From Gaiellasilicea sp963705515 (GTDB taxonomy: Bacteria; Actinomycetota; Thermoleophilia; Gaiellales; Gaiellaceae), in the NCBI GenBank assembly GCA_963705515.1, contig CAVPJV010000009.1, positions 496,001 through 560,000 on the forward strand: DNA of 64,000 bases, written 5' to 3'. A model generated the notes under the pieces. That model saw nothing but the letters and a program-made list of their open reading frames with translations. It searched no databases and was not told where the DNA came from. Below, one piece after another: positions 25,525 through 33,566 of this stretch. Both the position numbers and the translations under genes were made by a program. Position 1 is the first letter of the stretch; each line of letters begins with the position of its first letter.

Positions 25525-25854
25525 ATGGTCGTCCGGATCGTCCTCTGGAGCCTCGACGACTCGAAGACGACGATCGAAGAGCTCCGCCGCTACCTACGCG
25601 CCGAGTCGGTGGACGAGTTCGCGGAGGTCGAGGGGCTGCGCTTCAAGGCCTGGATCTCCGATTCTGCCGGCGAGCGCTGGGGCGCCTTCTACCTGTTCGA
25701 GTCGCTCGAGGCGGCGGAGCAGCCGCTGCCCGGACGCGCCCGGGAGCTGATCGGCAAGGAGCCGGACATCGTCGAGATCTTCGACCTCGAGGCGACCGTC
25801 GAGGGCCGCTACGCCGACGAGGAGCTCTCCCGCTTGGGTCTGGCGTTCGAGTGA
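25525..25854 (+). CDS. Small ABM/YdhR-like protein
   Basis: 109 residues with the beta-alpha-beta layout of dimeric alpha/beta barrel proteins: VVRIVLWSLDDSKTTIEELRRYL, FAEVEGLRFKAWISDSAGERWGAFYLFES, and ARELIGKEPDIVEIFDLEATVEG. Similar to putative monooxygenases of the YdhR type. The ATG follows directly on the stop of the gene before. Function uncertain. Confidence 0.6.
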   Translation: MVVRIVLWSLDDSKTTIEELRRYLRAESVDEFAEVEGLRFKAWISDSAGERWGAFYLFESLEAAEQPLPGRARELIGKEPDIVEIFDLEATVEGRYADEELSRLGLAFE

Positions 25855-25857
25855 CGG

Positions 25858-27174
25858 CTAGCGCTTGACGGTGAACGTGCTCGAGCCGAGCACGGCGCCG
25901 TAGACGGGCTTCGCACGAGTGCCGCGCGCGCCCCAGACGTACCAGCGGTAGCTGCCAGGCCCGAACCGCTGCTTCTTGCCGCCGTACGTCCACGCCTTGG
26001 AGAGCCGGAGCCGGGGCGAACCGGGCCACGTGCTCAGCACCTTGACGCCGTTTCGGTAGAGCTGGACGTTGTAGAAGGTCGCCTTGGCCACGGGCTTCCA
26101 GCGGAGAAGCGGCGGAGCGCTCACGACGGTTCCCGCGGCCGGGGCGTAGAGCGCCGCCGCCTTGCCTGCGGTCGCCGTGACCGCCTTCGTCGTGACGTTG
26201 CCTGCCACGTCTTCGACGCTGATGTCGTACCTGTAGCGGATGCCCGCTTTCACCGTCTTGTCGACGAACGCCGCGCCCTTCCCCTGGTAGACGATCGTCG
26301 ACTTGGCCCCGTTGATCCCGGGACTGCGGAGGAGCTCGACTTCCACGACGTCGCCGGCGCGGTCCCAGCCGATGCGCGCGACACCCTTGTCGATCTTGGC
26401 CTCCGTCTTCGCGAGCGCCGGGGCCGTCGCGTCGTACTGGAACGACTGGCCCGCCTCAGCCGAGTTGCCGGCCTCGTCGCGGCACGATCCGACCACGGCG
26501 GCCTTGGGTTGATCCGGGCCGGCGTACCGCGTGGGTGCGGTGCAGGCCGCGATCCCAGAGGTGAGATCCGTGCCGGCGAAGCTCACGGTCACGGGCTTCC
26601 GGTACCAGCCCTTGCCGTCGGGCGGCCGCTCGACGGAGGGCGAGACCGTCGGAGGGGTGGCGTCGTACTTGAACGACACGGCCATGCTGCTCGCGTTGCC
26701 GGCGACATCGGTGCACGTGCCCGTGACGGACACCGAGGAGCCGTCGGCGCCGCCGTAGGACGGGGACGAGCAGCCGGCGATGCCGGACGTTGCGTCCGTT
26801 CCCGAGAAACCGAACGCCACCGGGTGGTTGTACCAACCGTTCGCGTCGGGAGCGCGCGCCGGCGTCGCGGCCGAGACGCCGGGTGCGGTCTTGTCGATCT
26901 TCGGCGCCGCGGTCGCCGACGTCGAGCCTCCGCTGAAAGTGACGGTGCAGGTGTGCGAGGACGGTCCCTCGGTCGTGACGAGCTCTGCCAGCTCGCAGCC
27001 GGTGCTCGACGTCACGCTTCCCTGCTCCGTGACCACCCAATGAATCGTGACGTTGCTCCGGAACCATCCATTCGAGCCCGCGGTGCCGCTCATCGTGAAG
27101 CTGACCGTCGGCGTCGCCGCTGCGGCGGGCGCGAGAACGAGCGAGGCCAGAATCACGCCCACGAAGCGCTTCAT
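25858..27174 (-). CDS. Secreted protein with three Ig-like modules and a C-terminal fibronectin-like part
   Basis: 438 residues. Signal peptide MKRFVGVILASLVLAPAAAA. Three repeats of about 85 residues begin NGWFRSNVTIHWVV, NGWYNHPVAFGFSGTD and KGWYRKPVTVSFAGTD, each with conserved cysteines (SGIAGC, SGIAAC) and an ending such as YDATPPTV. The C-terminal 170 residues form a fibronectin-like region (VEVELLRSPGINGAKSTIVYQG, RYRYDISVEDVAGNVTTKAV) and a final strand-rich part. Likely a surface or matrix adhesin. ATG overlaps the TGA of the proline-rich gene (ATGA). Confidence 0.8.
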   Translation of the reverse strand: MKRFVGVILASLVLAPAAAATPTVSFTMSGTAGSNGWFRSNVTIHWVVTEQGSVTSSTGCELAELVTTEGPSSHTCTVTFSGGSTSATAAPKIDKTAPGVSAATPARAPDANGWYNHPVAFGFSGTDATSGIAGCSSPSYGGADGSSVSVTGTCTDVAGNASSMAVSFKYDATPPTVSPSVERPPDGKGWYRKPVTVSFAGTDLTSGIAACTAPTRYAGPDQPKAAVVGSCRDEAGNSAEAGQSFQYDATAPALAKTEAKIDKGVARIGWDRAGDVVEVELLRSPGINGAKSTIVYQGKGAAFVDKTVKAGIRYRYDISVEDVAGNVTTKAVTATAGKAAALYAPAAGTVVSAPPLLRWKPVAKATFYNVQLYRNGVKVLSTWPGSPRLRLSKAWTYGGKKQRFGPGSYRWYVWGARGTRAKPVYGAVLGSSTFTVKR

Positions 27175-27671
27175 CGTGCGAGCTCCCGTCGCGCGGCGAC
27201 AAGCACGACGGCGCCGCCCAGCGCGACGAACGCGAGTCCCAGGCCGGCGAATGCGGCCAAGCCTCGGTTCAACTCCTCGACCGTCGGCACGAACGATGCG
27301 AGGGGCACAGGGCCTCGGTCGTGCGGGACAGCTGCTGCCGGGACGACGGCGTGTTTCGTCACCACGGTCCTCTTGATGGGCTTCACGACGGGCTTCGGCT
27401 TCGCCGCGGGCGCCTGCGCCGGCTGAGCACGCACGACCGGAGCCGCATGGTGAACGACCGGAGCCGGTGCGACCGTCGCGGGCGCGCTGCGCACCGGTGC
27501 CGGCTGCGTCCGGGTCACCGGCGGCGGCTCGGGAGCGACAGCATCGGGCGGTAGGTCCGGGGACGGGGTCGCCGCTCGAGCCGGTACGGCGAGGACGATG
27601 CACAGCACGGCGAGGCCTCCCACCGGAGCCCCCCTGCGCCGCAGCAACGACCGTCTTCCTTGTCGTGGCAT
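27171..27671 (-). CDS. Proline-rich secreted protein with C-terminal membrane anchor
   Basis: 166 residues. N-terminal RRGAPVGGLAVLCIVLAVPARA is a signal peptide; the middle is proline/alanine-rich (PEPPPVTRTQPAPVRSAP, AAKPKPVVKPIKRT); residues 135-158 are a transmembrane helix (LAAFAGLGLAFVALGGAVVLVA) followed by ARRELAR, the layout of a surface anchor. ATG 27671 has a G-rich ribosome site and an upstream sigma-A promoter (27700-27728). Translationally coupled to the Ig-like gene. Confidence 0.65.
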   Translation of the reverse strand: MPRQGRRSLLRRRGAPVGGLAVLCIVLAVPARAATPSPDLPPDAVAPEPPPVTRTQPAPVRSAPATVAPAPVVHHAAPVVRAQPAQAPAAKPKPVVKPIKRTVVTKHAVVPAAAVPHDRGPVPLASFVPTVEELNRGLAAFAGLGLAFVALGGAVVLVAARRELAR

Positions 27672-27699
27672 ATCCCCCCGATCTCCAGGCCTTTTCTCG

Positions 27700-27728
27700 A
27701 AGCTACTGCGGTTTTTGGGGTGTGTCAA
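27700..27728 (-). promoter_or_regulatory. Sigma-A promoter of the proline-rich/Ig-like operon
   Basis: On the minus strand TTGACA (27728-27723), 17 bases, TAGCTT (27705-27700). The transcript would start about 20 bases before the ATG at 27671. Confidence 0.7.
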
Positions 27729-27739
27729 CGAGGCTTTAC

Positions 27740-27774
27740 GCCCCGCAGGCCGGCCGGGAGCCAGTCTGCGGGGC
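27740..27774 (-). terminator. Hairpin after the large repeat gene
   Basis: GCCCCGCA (27740-27747) pairs with TGCGGGGC (27767-27774), 12 bases past the stop of the repeat gene and just before the next promoter. Eight pairs, no T run on the minus strand. Confidence 0.5.
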
Positions 27775-27785
27775 GCCGCCTTTTG

Positions 27786-30700
27786 TCATTCCGCTCGTGA
27801 CCTCCCCGTCGCGTTCTGCGCTGCGAGCTGCAGCGCCGCTGACAGGCCGATCGCGAACTGGCTGTTCTTCGCCGACTGGCCGACTGCCTGCGTGCCGCCG
27901 CCACCGGACTGAGTCTGATCCGCGTCCTGGAAGAGCGCGTTCAGGTTCAGCGCCGTCGCCGACGAGCTCGCCGAGTTCGACTGGTCGACCGAGCCGCCGG
28001 AGCCGTGGCTGCCGACGCCCACGGGCGTGTTGGAGTTTCCGCCCGACGGGCAGCCGCACTTGTCGCGTCCGAAGGCCTGGATGGCCAGCGAACCGGCGAA
28101 AGCGCCCTGCTCGTTCTTCGCTTCCTGGCCGATCGCCTGGATGCCGGTCCCGTCGTGGCAACCGCACTCCTTGCTGCGGCCGCCCTGATCCTGGTCAGCG
28201 TCCTGCTTGGTCAGGTTGATGTTCAGCGCGGTCGCATCCGACTCGACGCTGTTCGACTGCGAGACGTCCCCGCCGTCGGCCTTGCGTTCATCGCCGTAAC
28301 CGTCGGCCTTGCGGTGGTCCTTGTAGCTGTCCTTCTTGCCGTGGTCACCGCTGTCGACCGCAACCGGGTTGTTGCTGTTCGAAGCGCCGAACTGCAGCGC
28401 CGCCGACAGCCCGATCGCCGCCTGCTCGTTCTTCGCCGACTGGCCGATCGCCTGAATCGCGATCCCGCCGCCGCCGGCCTGCTCCTGATCCGCATCCTGC
28501 TTCAGCCCGTTCAGGTTGGCAGCCGTGGCGTCGGAGTCGACGCTGTTCGACTGGTCGACGGACCCGCCGTGCCCGTAGCTGTCCACGCCGACCGGAGCGT
28601 TCTCGTTGCTCGCTCCCGCCTGCGCGGCCAGCGATGCGGCCAGCGCGCCCTGCTCGCTCTTCGCCTCCTGGCCGATCGCCTGGATGCCGGACCCGTCATG
28701 GCAACCGCACTCCTTGCTGCGGCCGCCCTGATCCTGGTCAGCGTCCTGCTTCGTCAGGTTGACGTTGAGCCCCGTCGCGTGCGAGTCGACCGAGTTTGAC
28801 TGCGACACGTCGCCGCTGTCTCCCTTGCTGTCGACACGAACCGGCGAGTTGCTGTTCGAGGCGCCGAACTGCAGCGCCGCGGACAGACCGATTGCGGCCT
28901 GCTCGTTCTTGGCCTCCTGGCCGATGGCCTGGGTGCCACCCGAGCCGGACTGCTCCTGATCCGCGTCTTGCTTGAGCGCGTTCAGGTTCGCAGCCGTGGC
29001 GGTCGAGTCGACGCTGTTCGACTGGTCGACCGAGCCGCCGTCGCCCTTGCTGTCCACGCGAACCGGTGCGTTGTCGTTGCTCGCACCGTGCTGGAGGCCG
29101 AGCGAGAACGCAGCTGCGCCCTGCTCACTCTTCGCCTCCTGACCGATCGCCTGGAGGCCGTCCGAGCCACAGCCGCACGAATGTCCGTGCTGCGACTGGT
29201 CGGCGTCCTGCTTGGTCAGGTTCGCGTTCAGCGCCGTCGCATGCGAGTCGACGCTGTTCGACTGGGCGACGTCGCCGTCATCGCCCTTGCTGCCCACGCG
29301 CACCGGCGTGTTCGTGTTCGATGCGCCGGACTGCAGCGCTGCCGAGGCCGCCAGCGCGTCCTGCTCGTTCTTGGCCTCCTGGCCGATGGCCTGGGTGCCC
29401 GAGCCGGACTGACCCTGATCCGCGTCCTGCTTCAGCGCGTTCAGGTTCGCAGCCGTCGCGGCCGAGTCGACGCTGTTCGACTGCTCGACCGAGCCGCCGT
29501 CGCCCTTGCTGTCGACGCGAACGGGAGTGTTCGTGTTCCCGCTCGAACCACAGCCGCACCGGTCATGGCCACCGGACTGGGTCGCCAGCGACGCAGCCGC
29601 TGCCGACTGGTCGTTCTTGGCCTTCTGCCCGATCGCCTGCGTGCCGCCGTCCGCGCAACGGCAGTCGCCGCCGCGCCGCTCCTGGTCGGCCTTCTGGCCG
29701 GTCAGGTTGGCGTTCAGCGCCGTCGCCTTCGAGTCGACGCTGTTCGACTGGGAGACATCGCCGTCGTCGCCCTTGCTGCCGACGCGAACCGGGGTGTTCG
29801 TGTTGCTCGCCCCGGACTGAAGCGCCACCGACAGCGCGCCTGCGGACTGCTCGCTCTTGGCTTCCTGGCCGATGGCCTGGACGCCGTCGGACGCGCAGCC
29901 GCACTCGCCCTTGCTCTTGCCGCCCTGGTCCTGATCTGCGTACTGCTTGGTGTAGTTCAGGTTGCCGGCGGCAGCCGACGAGTCGACGCTGTTCGACTGG
30001 GACACGTCTCCACCGTCGCCCTTGCTCAGGACGCGGACGGGGATGTTCGTGTTCTTCGCACCATCCTGCTTCGATGCTGAGAGCGCGGCCGCCGACTGGT
30101 CGTTGTCGGCGTCCTGCCCGATGGCCTGGGTGCCACCCGACCCGCCCTGTCCCTGCTCGGCCGTCTGGCCGGCCAGGTTCAGGTTTCCGGCCTTGGCCGA
30201 CGAGTCGACGCTGTTCGACTGCGTCACGTCGCCGTCCTTGCCGGGGCTGAGGACGCGCACGGAGATGTTCGTGTTCTCCGCGCCCTTCTGCTCGGCGGCC
30301 GAGGCTGCGGCAGCGTGCTGCTTGCTGTCCGCGTCCTGGCCGACCGCCTGCGTTCCGGAGCCGCCTGCCGAGGTCTGATCGGCGGTCTGCCCCGTGGCGT
30401 TGATGTTCGCAGCCGTCGCGTCGGACTCGACGCTGTTCGTCTGCGTGACGTCGCCGTTGTCGCCAGGGCTCAGGACCCTGACGGGGATGTTCTTGTTGCT
30501 CGCACCGGACTGCTTGGCGTACGACAGCGCGGTCGCGGCCTGGCTCGAATCAGCCTTCTGGCCCACCGCCTGCGTGCCGCCCGTGCAGCCGCACGAGCCC
30601 GTCTGCGTCTGGTTCGCCGACTGGCCGGTCACGTTCGCATTCGCCGCCGTCGCATTGGAGCTGACGGTGTTCGACTGCGTGACGTTCCCGTTGTCGCCAG

Positions 30701-30897
30701 GGCTGAGGACGCGGACGGAGACGTTCTTGTTTGACGGTTGACTCTGCGAGGCGCCGGACTGCGCGCCCGCACCCTGGGCACTGGCGGCAGCTTGTCCCGC
30801 CCAGCTCCAGGGCCGAGTCACCCGGTGCAGCCGTCGCCTGGCCCGCGCTCGCGAGGAGCCCGAGCGCAGCGGCAACGACCACAACGATGCGTCTCAT
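27786..30897 (-). CDS. Large secreted Q/N-rich repeat protein, 12 repeats, frameshift near 30795-30803
   Basis: ATG 30897 (site GAAGGAGAAGG) begins the signal peptide MRRIVVVVAAALGLLASAGQATAA. After ALELGG the frame shifts: one G too many in GGGCGGG would explain it, and the rest (about 1,000 residues) continues in the other frame. It consists of 12 units of about 70-105 residues. Each unit has a first block VxQSNSVxSxATAxNxN..QxADQ, a variable loop often with CGC, a second block QAIGQxAKxxQxAxAxSxAxQ, and NxNxPVRVxSxGDxG. From unit 4 on, Cys-loop units (KSKGECGC, RSKECGC, HSCGCG) tend to alternate with plain glycine-loop units. Spaced Q and N resemble curlin-type amyloid repeats, but no known family is recognised. 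Structural role is inference. Confidence 0.85.
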
Positions 30898-30973
30898 CGA
30901 TCCTTCTCCCTTCCCAACTTCGTGAACAGGGCGGGCTCGACCTAGCCCGCCGGAATCGCGGAAGCGGGGAGCG

Positions 30974-32461
30974 CTAACCCGGGTGATCGGGTGGAGGGTC
31001 AGGATCCTCGCCTGCTGCACGCACCTCGGCGGCGACCGAGCGCGATGCATCGGCGAGAGCTAGGGCGAACGCGAACGCGGCGACCACGAGCAGGAGCTGC
31101 CCGAGTCGGCCGTCGGAGGCGTTCACAGGAGCGAAGCCCGCGGCGCTGAGCACGGCGGCCTGCTCACGCTTGGGTCCGGCCGGACCGTGGGGCGCCGGAC
31201 GGAGCTGCGCCGGCTTCGGGGCCGGGCGCGCCTTGCGCGCGGCGGCCTCTGAGGCCTTCGCGAGCCGGACCGTGACCGCCACCGATGCGCGGAAGCGGTC
31301 GCGGGGGGTGACATCACGCCGATTCGTCGGCGGCGCCTGCGGTAGGAGCAGGCTCTGTGGCTCCTGGGCAGCGGCTGCGACGCCCCTGGGCTCGTGCAGC
31401 AAGCAGCAGTCGTCGTCAGCGGCAGGCGCTTCGGCCTCAGCAACGACGATTCCGTCCACGATCGCGGCCAGAGTGGCGAGTGGCGCGACCGTCTCGGAGC
31501 TACCGGAGGAGCTCTGAGGCTGACCGACGGGCGAAACGGGCACCTCGATGCGGAGCGTCGGCAGCGTGGGCGCCGTGACGAGGACTGCGACGTTCGTCTG
31601 GGAGACAGGGCCGTCGTTACCCGGACTGTTGATGCGTATCGAGATGTTGATATTGATCGGCCGATACTGCTTAACGCCGGGTTGATACTGCGACGCGTTT
31701 TGTCCGGACGTATTCGTAGGTATTGGATCTGGTTCTCCGCAATCCCAATCCCAGTTCCAGGTCCAATTCTGTGTCCCGACCTCCGGCGGGAGTGGAATAT
31801 CCGGGATTGCGTCACCACAATTCCAGTTCCAGTTCCACGTCCAGCCCTCGGTAGGCTGTGCCGGCTCTGCCGCGGGTGGTTGCGGCGCGGGATCGGCTGC
31901 CGGGGCCGCGGAAGCCGGTATCGGCTGCTGATACTGCGGCGTGTCCGGCTGATACTGAGGGGCGGTCTCTGCAGGAGTGGCTGTGCCCGCGCTCGCCGCA
32001 GCAGCAGCGTTCACCTGCTCGACCGAACCGTTGTCACCCGGGCTGTCGATCCGCACGGAGATGTTCACATTGGTAGGCGCCGTTTGCACCACGTCGGGCG
32101 CCGGAGGCGCATCCGGCGTCGGATCCACGGCCGGTGCGGCTTCGACAGGGGTTTCGGCAGCCGGCTCGGGGGGCGGTGCGGCGACCGCCCCTCCCGTGAC
32201 CGGCTCCGCGGCAGTCAGTTGGGCGGGAACTGCCGGAAGGACGCTGGACGGATCGACCGCGGTCAGAGGATCGAGCTCGTCGAGGCCCGCTTCCTCGAGC
32301 ACCGCGGTCGTGGCCTCCGTCAGATCGGGAATCGCCGGAACGGGGATGTCCGGAACGCCGGTGTCGGCCAGAGCAGGGGAACTCGTGGCCGCGGCGAGCG
32401 CAAGCATCGCCAGGCACACCGCTGCCCGGCGAGCAATTGCCCCCGATCGTGAACTCCTCAC
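30974..32461 (-). CDS. Secreted protein with W-N motifs, two copies of the repeat-protein motif, and C-terminal anchor
   Basis: 495 residues from GTG. Signal peptide RRAAVCLAMLALAAATSSPALA; a proline/alanine-rich region; NVNISVRIDSPGDNGSVEQVN (about 135) and NINISIRINSPGNDGPVSQTN (about 270), both matching the VRVxSPGDNGxVxQSN motif of the neighbouring 12-repeat protein; between them two aromatic stretches, WTWNWNWNCGD and NWTWNWDWDCGE. Near the C-terminus a hydrophobic helix LGQLLLVVAAFAFALALA and a charged tail suggest membrane anchoring. Not a known family. Likely the partner or anchor of the repeat protein; 76 bases separate the genes. Confidence 0.8.
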   Translation of the reverse strand: MRSSRSGAIARRAAVCLAMLALAAATSSPALADTGVPDIPVPAIPDLTEATTAVLEEAGLDELDPLTAVDPSSVLPAVPAQLTAAEPVTGGAVAAPPPEPAAETPVEAAPAVDPTPDAPPAPDVVQTAPTNVNISVRIDSPGDNGSVEQVNAAAAASAGTATPAETAPQYQPDTPQYQQPIPASAAPAADPAPQPPAAEPAQPTEGWTWNWNWNCGDAIPDIPLPPEVGTQNWTWNWDWDCGEPDPIPTNTSGQNASQYQPGVKQYRPININISIRINSPGNDGPVSQTNVAVLVTAPTLPTLRIEVPVSPVGQPQSSSGSSETVAPLATLAAIVDGIVVAEAEAPAADDDCCLLHEPRGVAAAAQEPQSLLLPQAPPTNRRDVTPRDRFRASVAVTVRLAKASEAAARKARPAPKPAQLRPAPHGPAGPKREQAAVLSAAGFAPVNASDGRLGQLLLVVAAFAFALALADASRSVAAEVRAAGEDPDPPPDHPG

Positions 32462-32471
32462 ATTGAGAGAA

Positions 32472-32486
32472 ATACCCCATTGGTAT
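32472..32486. promoter_or_regulatory. Inverted repeat in divergent promoter region
   Basis: ATACC (32472-32476), five bases, GGTAT (32482-32486), in the AT-richer gap between the secreted W-N protein and the sigma factor. On the minus strand the same bases include GGGGTAT, close to a SigB-type -10 element, 15 bases before the GTG at 32461; no matching GTTT -35 is seen. Confidence 0.4.
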
Positions 32487-32548
32487 AGGACTGATCCATT
32501 TTCTCTGTCGTTTTCTTACAGATGTTCACCTAGACGCGAAACTTCTTG

Positions 32549-32577
32549 TTGAATTGCCGTGATCGGAAGGCTACTGT
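32549..32577 (+). promoter_or_regulatory. Promoter of the short sigma factor gene
   Basis: TTGAAT (32549-32554), 17 bases, TACTGT (32572-32577). The start of transcription would fall on or next to ATG 32584, giving a leaderless message. Confidence 0.6.
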
Positions 32578-32583
32578 CGTCGC

Positions 32584-33171
32584 ATGGCGGCTACCTCTCA
32601 CGAACTCTTGCGGTCATGGTGCGAGGACCGCGATCCCGACACTCGGCGACGGCTGATCGAGCTTCATCTCCCGCTCGTCAGAGCGCTCGCACGGCGGTTC
32701 GCGTCACGGGGCGAGCAGTTCGAGGATCTGGCGCAGGTCGGAGCGGTCGGCCTGATCAAGGCGATCGACCGCTACGACCCCCTGCGCGGCTCCTCGCTGA
32801 CCGCGTACGCCGTCCCGACGATCGTGGGCGAGATCCGACGCCACCTGCGTGACAGCACGCAGCCGCTTCGTGTCCCGCGCCGAAACGGCGACGAGCGCGT
32901 CGTCGTCAGTGCCGTCGCGCTCGACGCGGACGCCCCGTCGTCCCGCGACGCCGGCGCCGAGCGCGGCCTCGAGCGCGGCGAGGAGCGCGCGCTGATCGAG
33001 GCGGGCCTGCGGGCGCTCCCGCGCCGCCAGCGTCGCATCGTCCAGTTGCACTACTTCGGCAATCTGAGCCAGCGTGGTATCGCCACCGAGCTCGGGCTGT
33101 CGCAGGTGCACGTCTCCAGACTGCTCCACGACTCGCTTGGAAAGCTCCGTCAGGAGATCGGCCAGACCTGA
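32584..33171 (+). CDS. Short sigma-70 family factor, SigB/SigF type
   Basis: 195 residues. Region 2: LIELHLPLVRALARRFASRGEQFEDLAQVGAVGLIKAIDRYDPLRGSSLTAYAVPTIVGEIRRHLRD, which is close to the SigB/F/G group (Y-A-V-P-T-I-x-G-E-I). Region 4: ALPRRQRRIVQLHYFGNLSQRGIATELGLSQVHVSRLLHDSLGKLRQEI. Region 3 is almost absent: only about 40 charged residues link the two. It lies opposite the secreted repeat-protein genes and may control them. No anti-sigma or anti-anti-sigma gene is adjacent. Confidence 0.9.
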   Translation: MAATSHELLRSWCEDRDPDTRRRLIELHLPLVRALARRFASRGEQFEDLAQVGAVGLIKAIDRYDPLRGSSLTAYAVPTIVGEIRRHLRDSTQPLRVPRRNGDERVVVSAVALDADAPSSRDAGAERGLERGEERALIEAGLRALPRRQRRIVQLHYFGNLSQRGIATELGLSQVHVSRLLHDSLGKLRQEIGQT

Positions 33172-33197
33172 GCCGGCGCGTGATATCACCGCGAGTG

Positions 33198-33226
33198 TTG
33201 TGCGGATCGTTCCAAGAATCTAGAAT
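33198..33226 (+). promoter_or_regulatory. Promoter of the RHH-membrane protein gene
   Basis: TTGTGC (33198-33203), 17 bases, TAGAAT (33221-33226), 7 bases before ATG 33234; leaderless. Confidence 0.6.
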
Positions 33227-33233
33227 CTGAGTC

Positions 33234-33566
33234 ATGACCGCGGCGCCGTCGGCGACAGAGCAGTCCAAGCGTGGGAAGAAGCCGGCCCCGAGTGGGCGAC
33301 TGCTCCTGCGAATGCCAGCCGCCCTGCACGCCGAGCTGGCACGCACCGCCGAGCGCGAGGGCGTCAGCCTGAACCAGTTCATCACCGGCGCGCTCGCGGG
33401 CAGGATCGGCTGGGGGACCGACGCGGACGACCCGTCGGCTCCTGCCGTCGCGCCGGCCGACGGCCGGGCGAGGCTGATCGCGGTCGCGCTGGTCGTGAAC
33501 GCGGTCGTGATCGGGCTGGCGGCGCTGGCCGCGATCGCGGTGCTCGTGCTCGCCTGGCGCGGCTAG
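33234..33566 (+). CDS. Ribbon-helix-helix (HicB-like) protein with C-terminal transmembrane helix
   Basis: 110 residues. Residues 20-60 (SGRLLLRMPAALHAELARTAEREGVSLNQFITGALAGRIGW) are the RHH DNA-binding domain found at the C-terminus of HicB antitoxins. After a short linker, residues 80-107 form one hydrophobic helix (LIAVALVVNAVVIGLAALAAIAVLVLAW). No HicA toxin gene is beside it, so a toxin-antitoxin role is doubtful; a membrane-tethered regulator is possible. Its stop overlaps the end of the convergent oxidoreductase. Confidence 0.75.
   Translation: MTAAPSATEQSKRGKKPAPSGRLLLRMPAALHAELARTAEREGVSLNQFITGALAGRIGWGTDADDPSAPAVAPADGRARLIAVALVVNAVVIGLAALAAIAVLVLAWRG

Noticed and set aside
28000..30880. 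Tandem DNA repeats considered as a CRISPR array
   Set aside because: Repeat period of about 210-310 bases is coding and keeps frame; no short direct repeats with unique spacers.
33234..33566. HicAB toxin-antitoxin locus
   Set aside because: Only an RHH domain is present; no HicA gene adjacent, and a membrane helix is attached.
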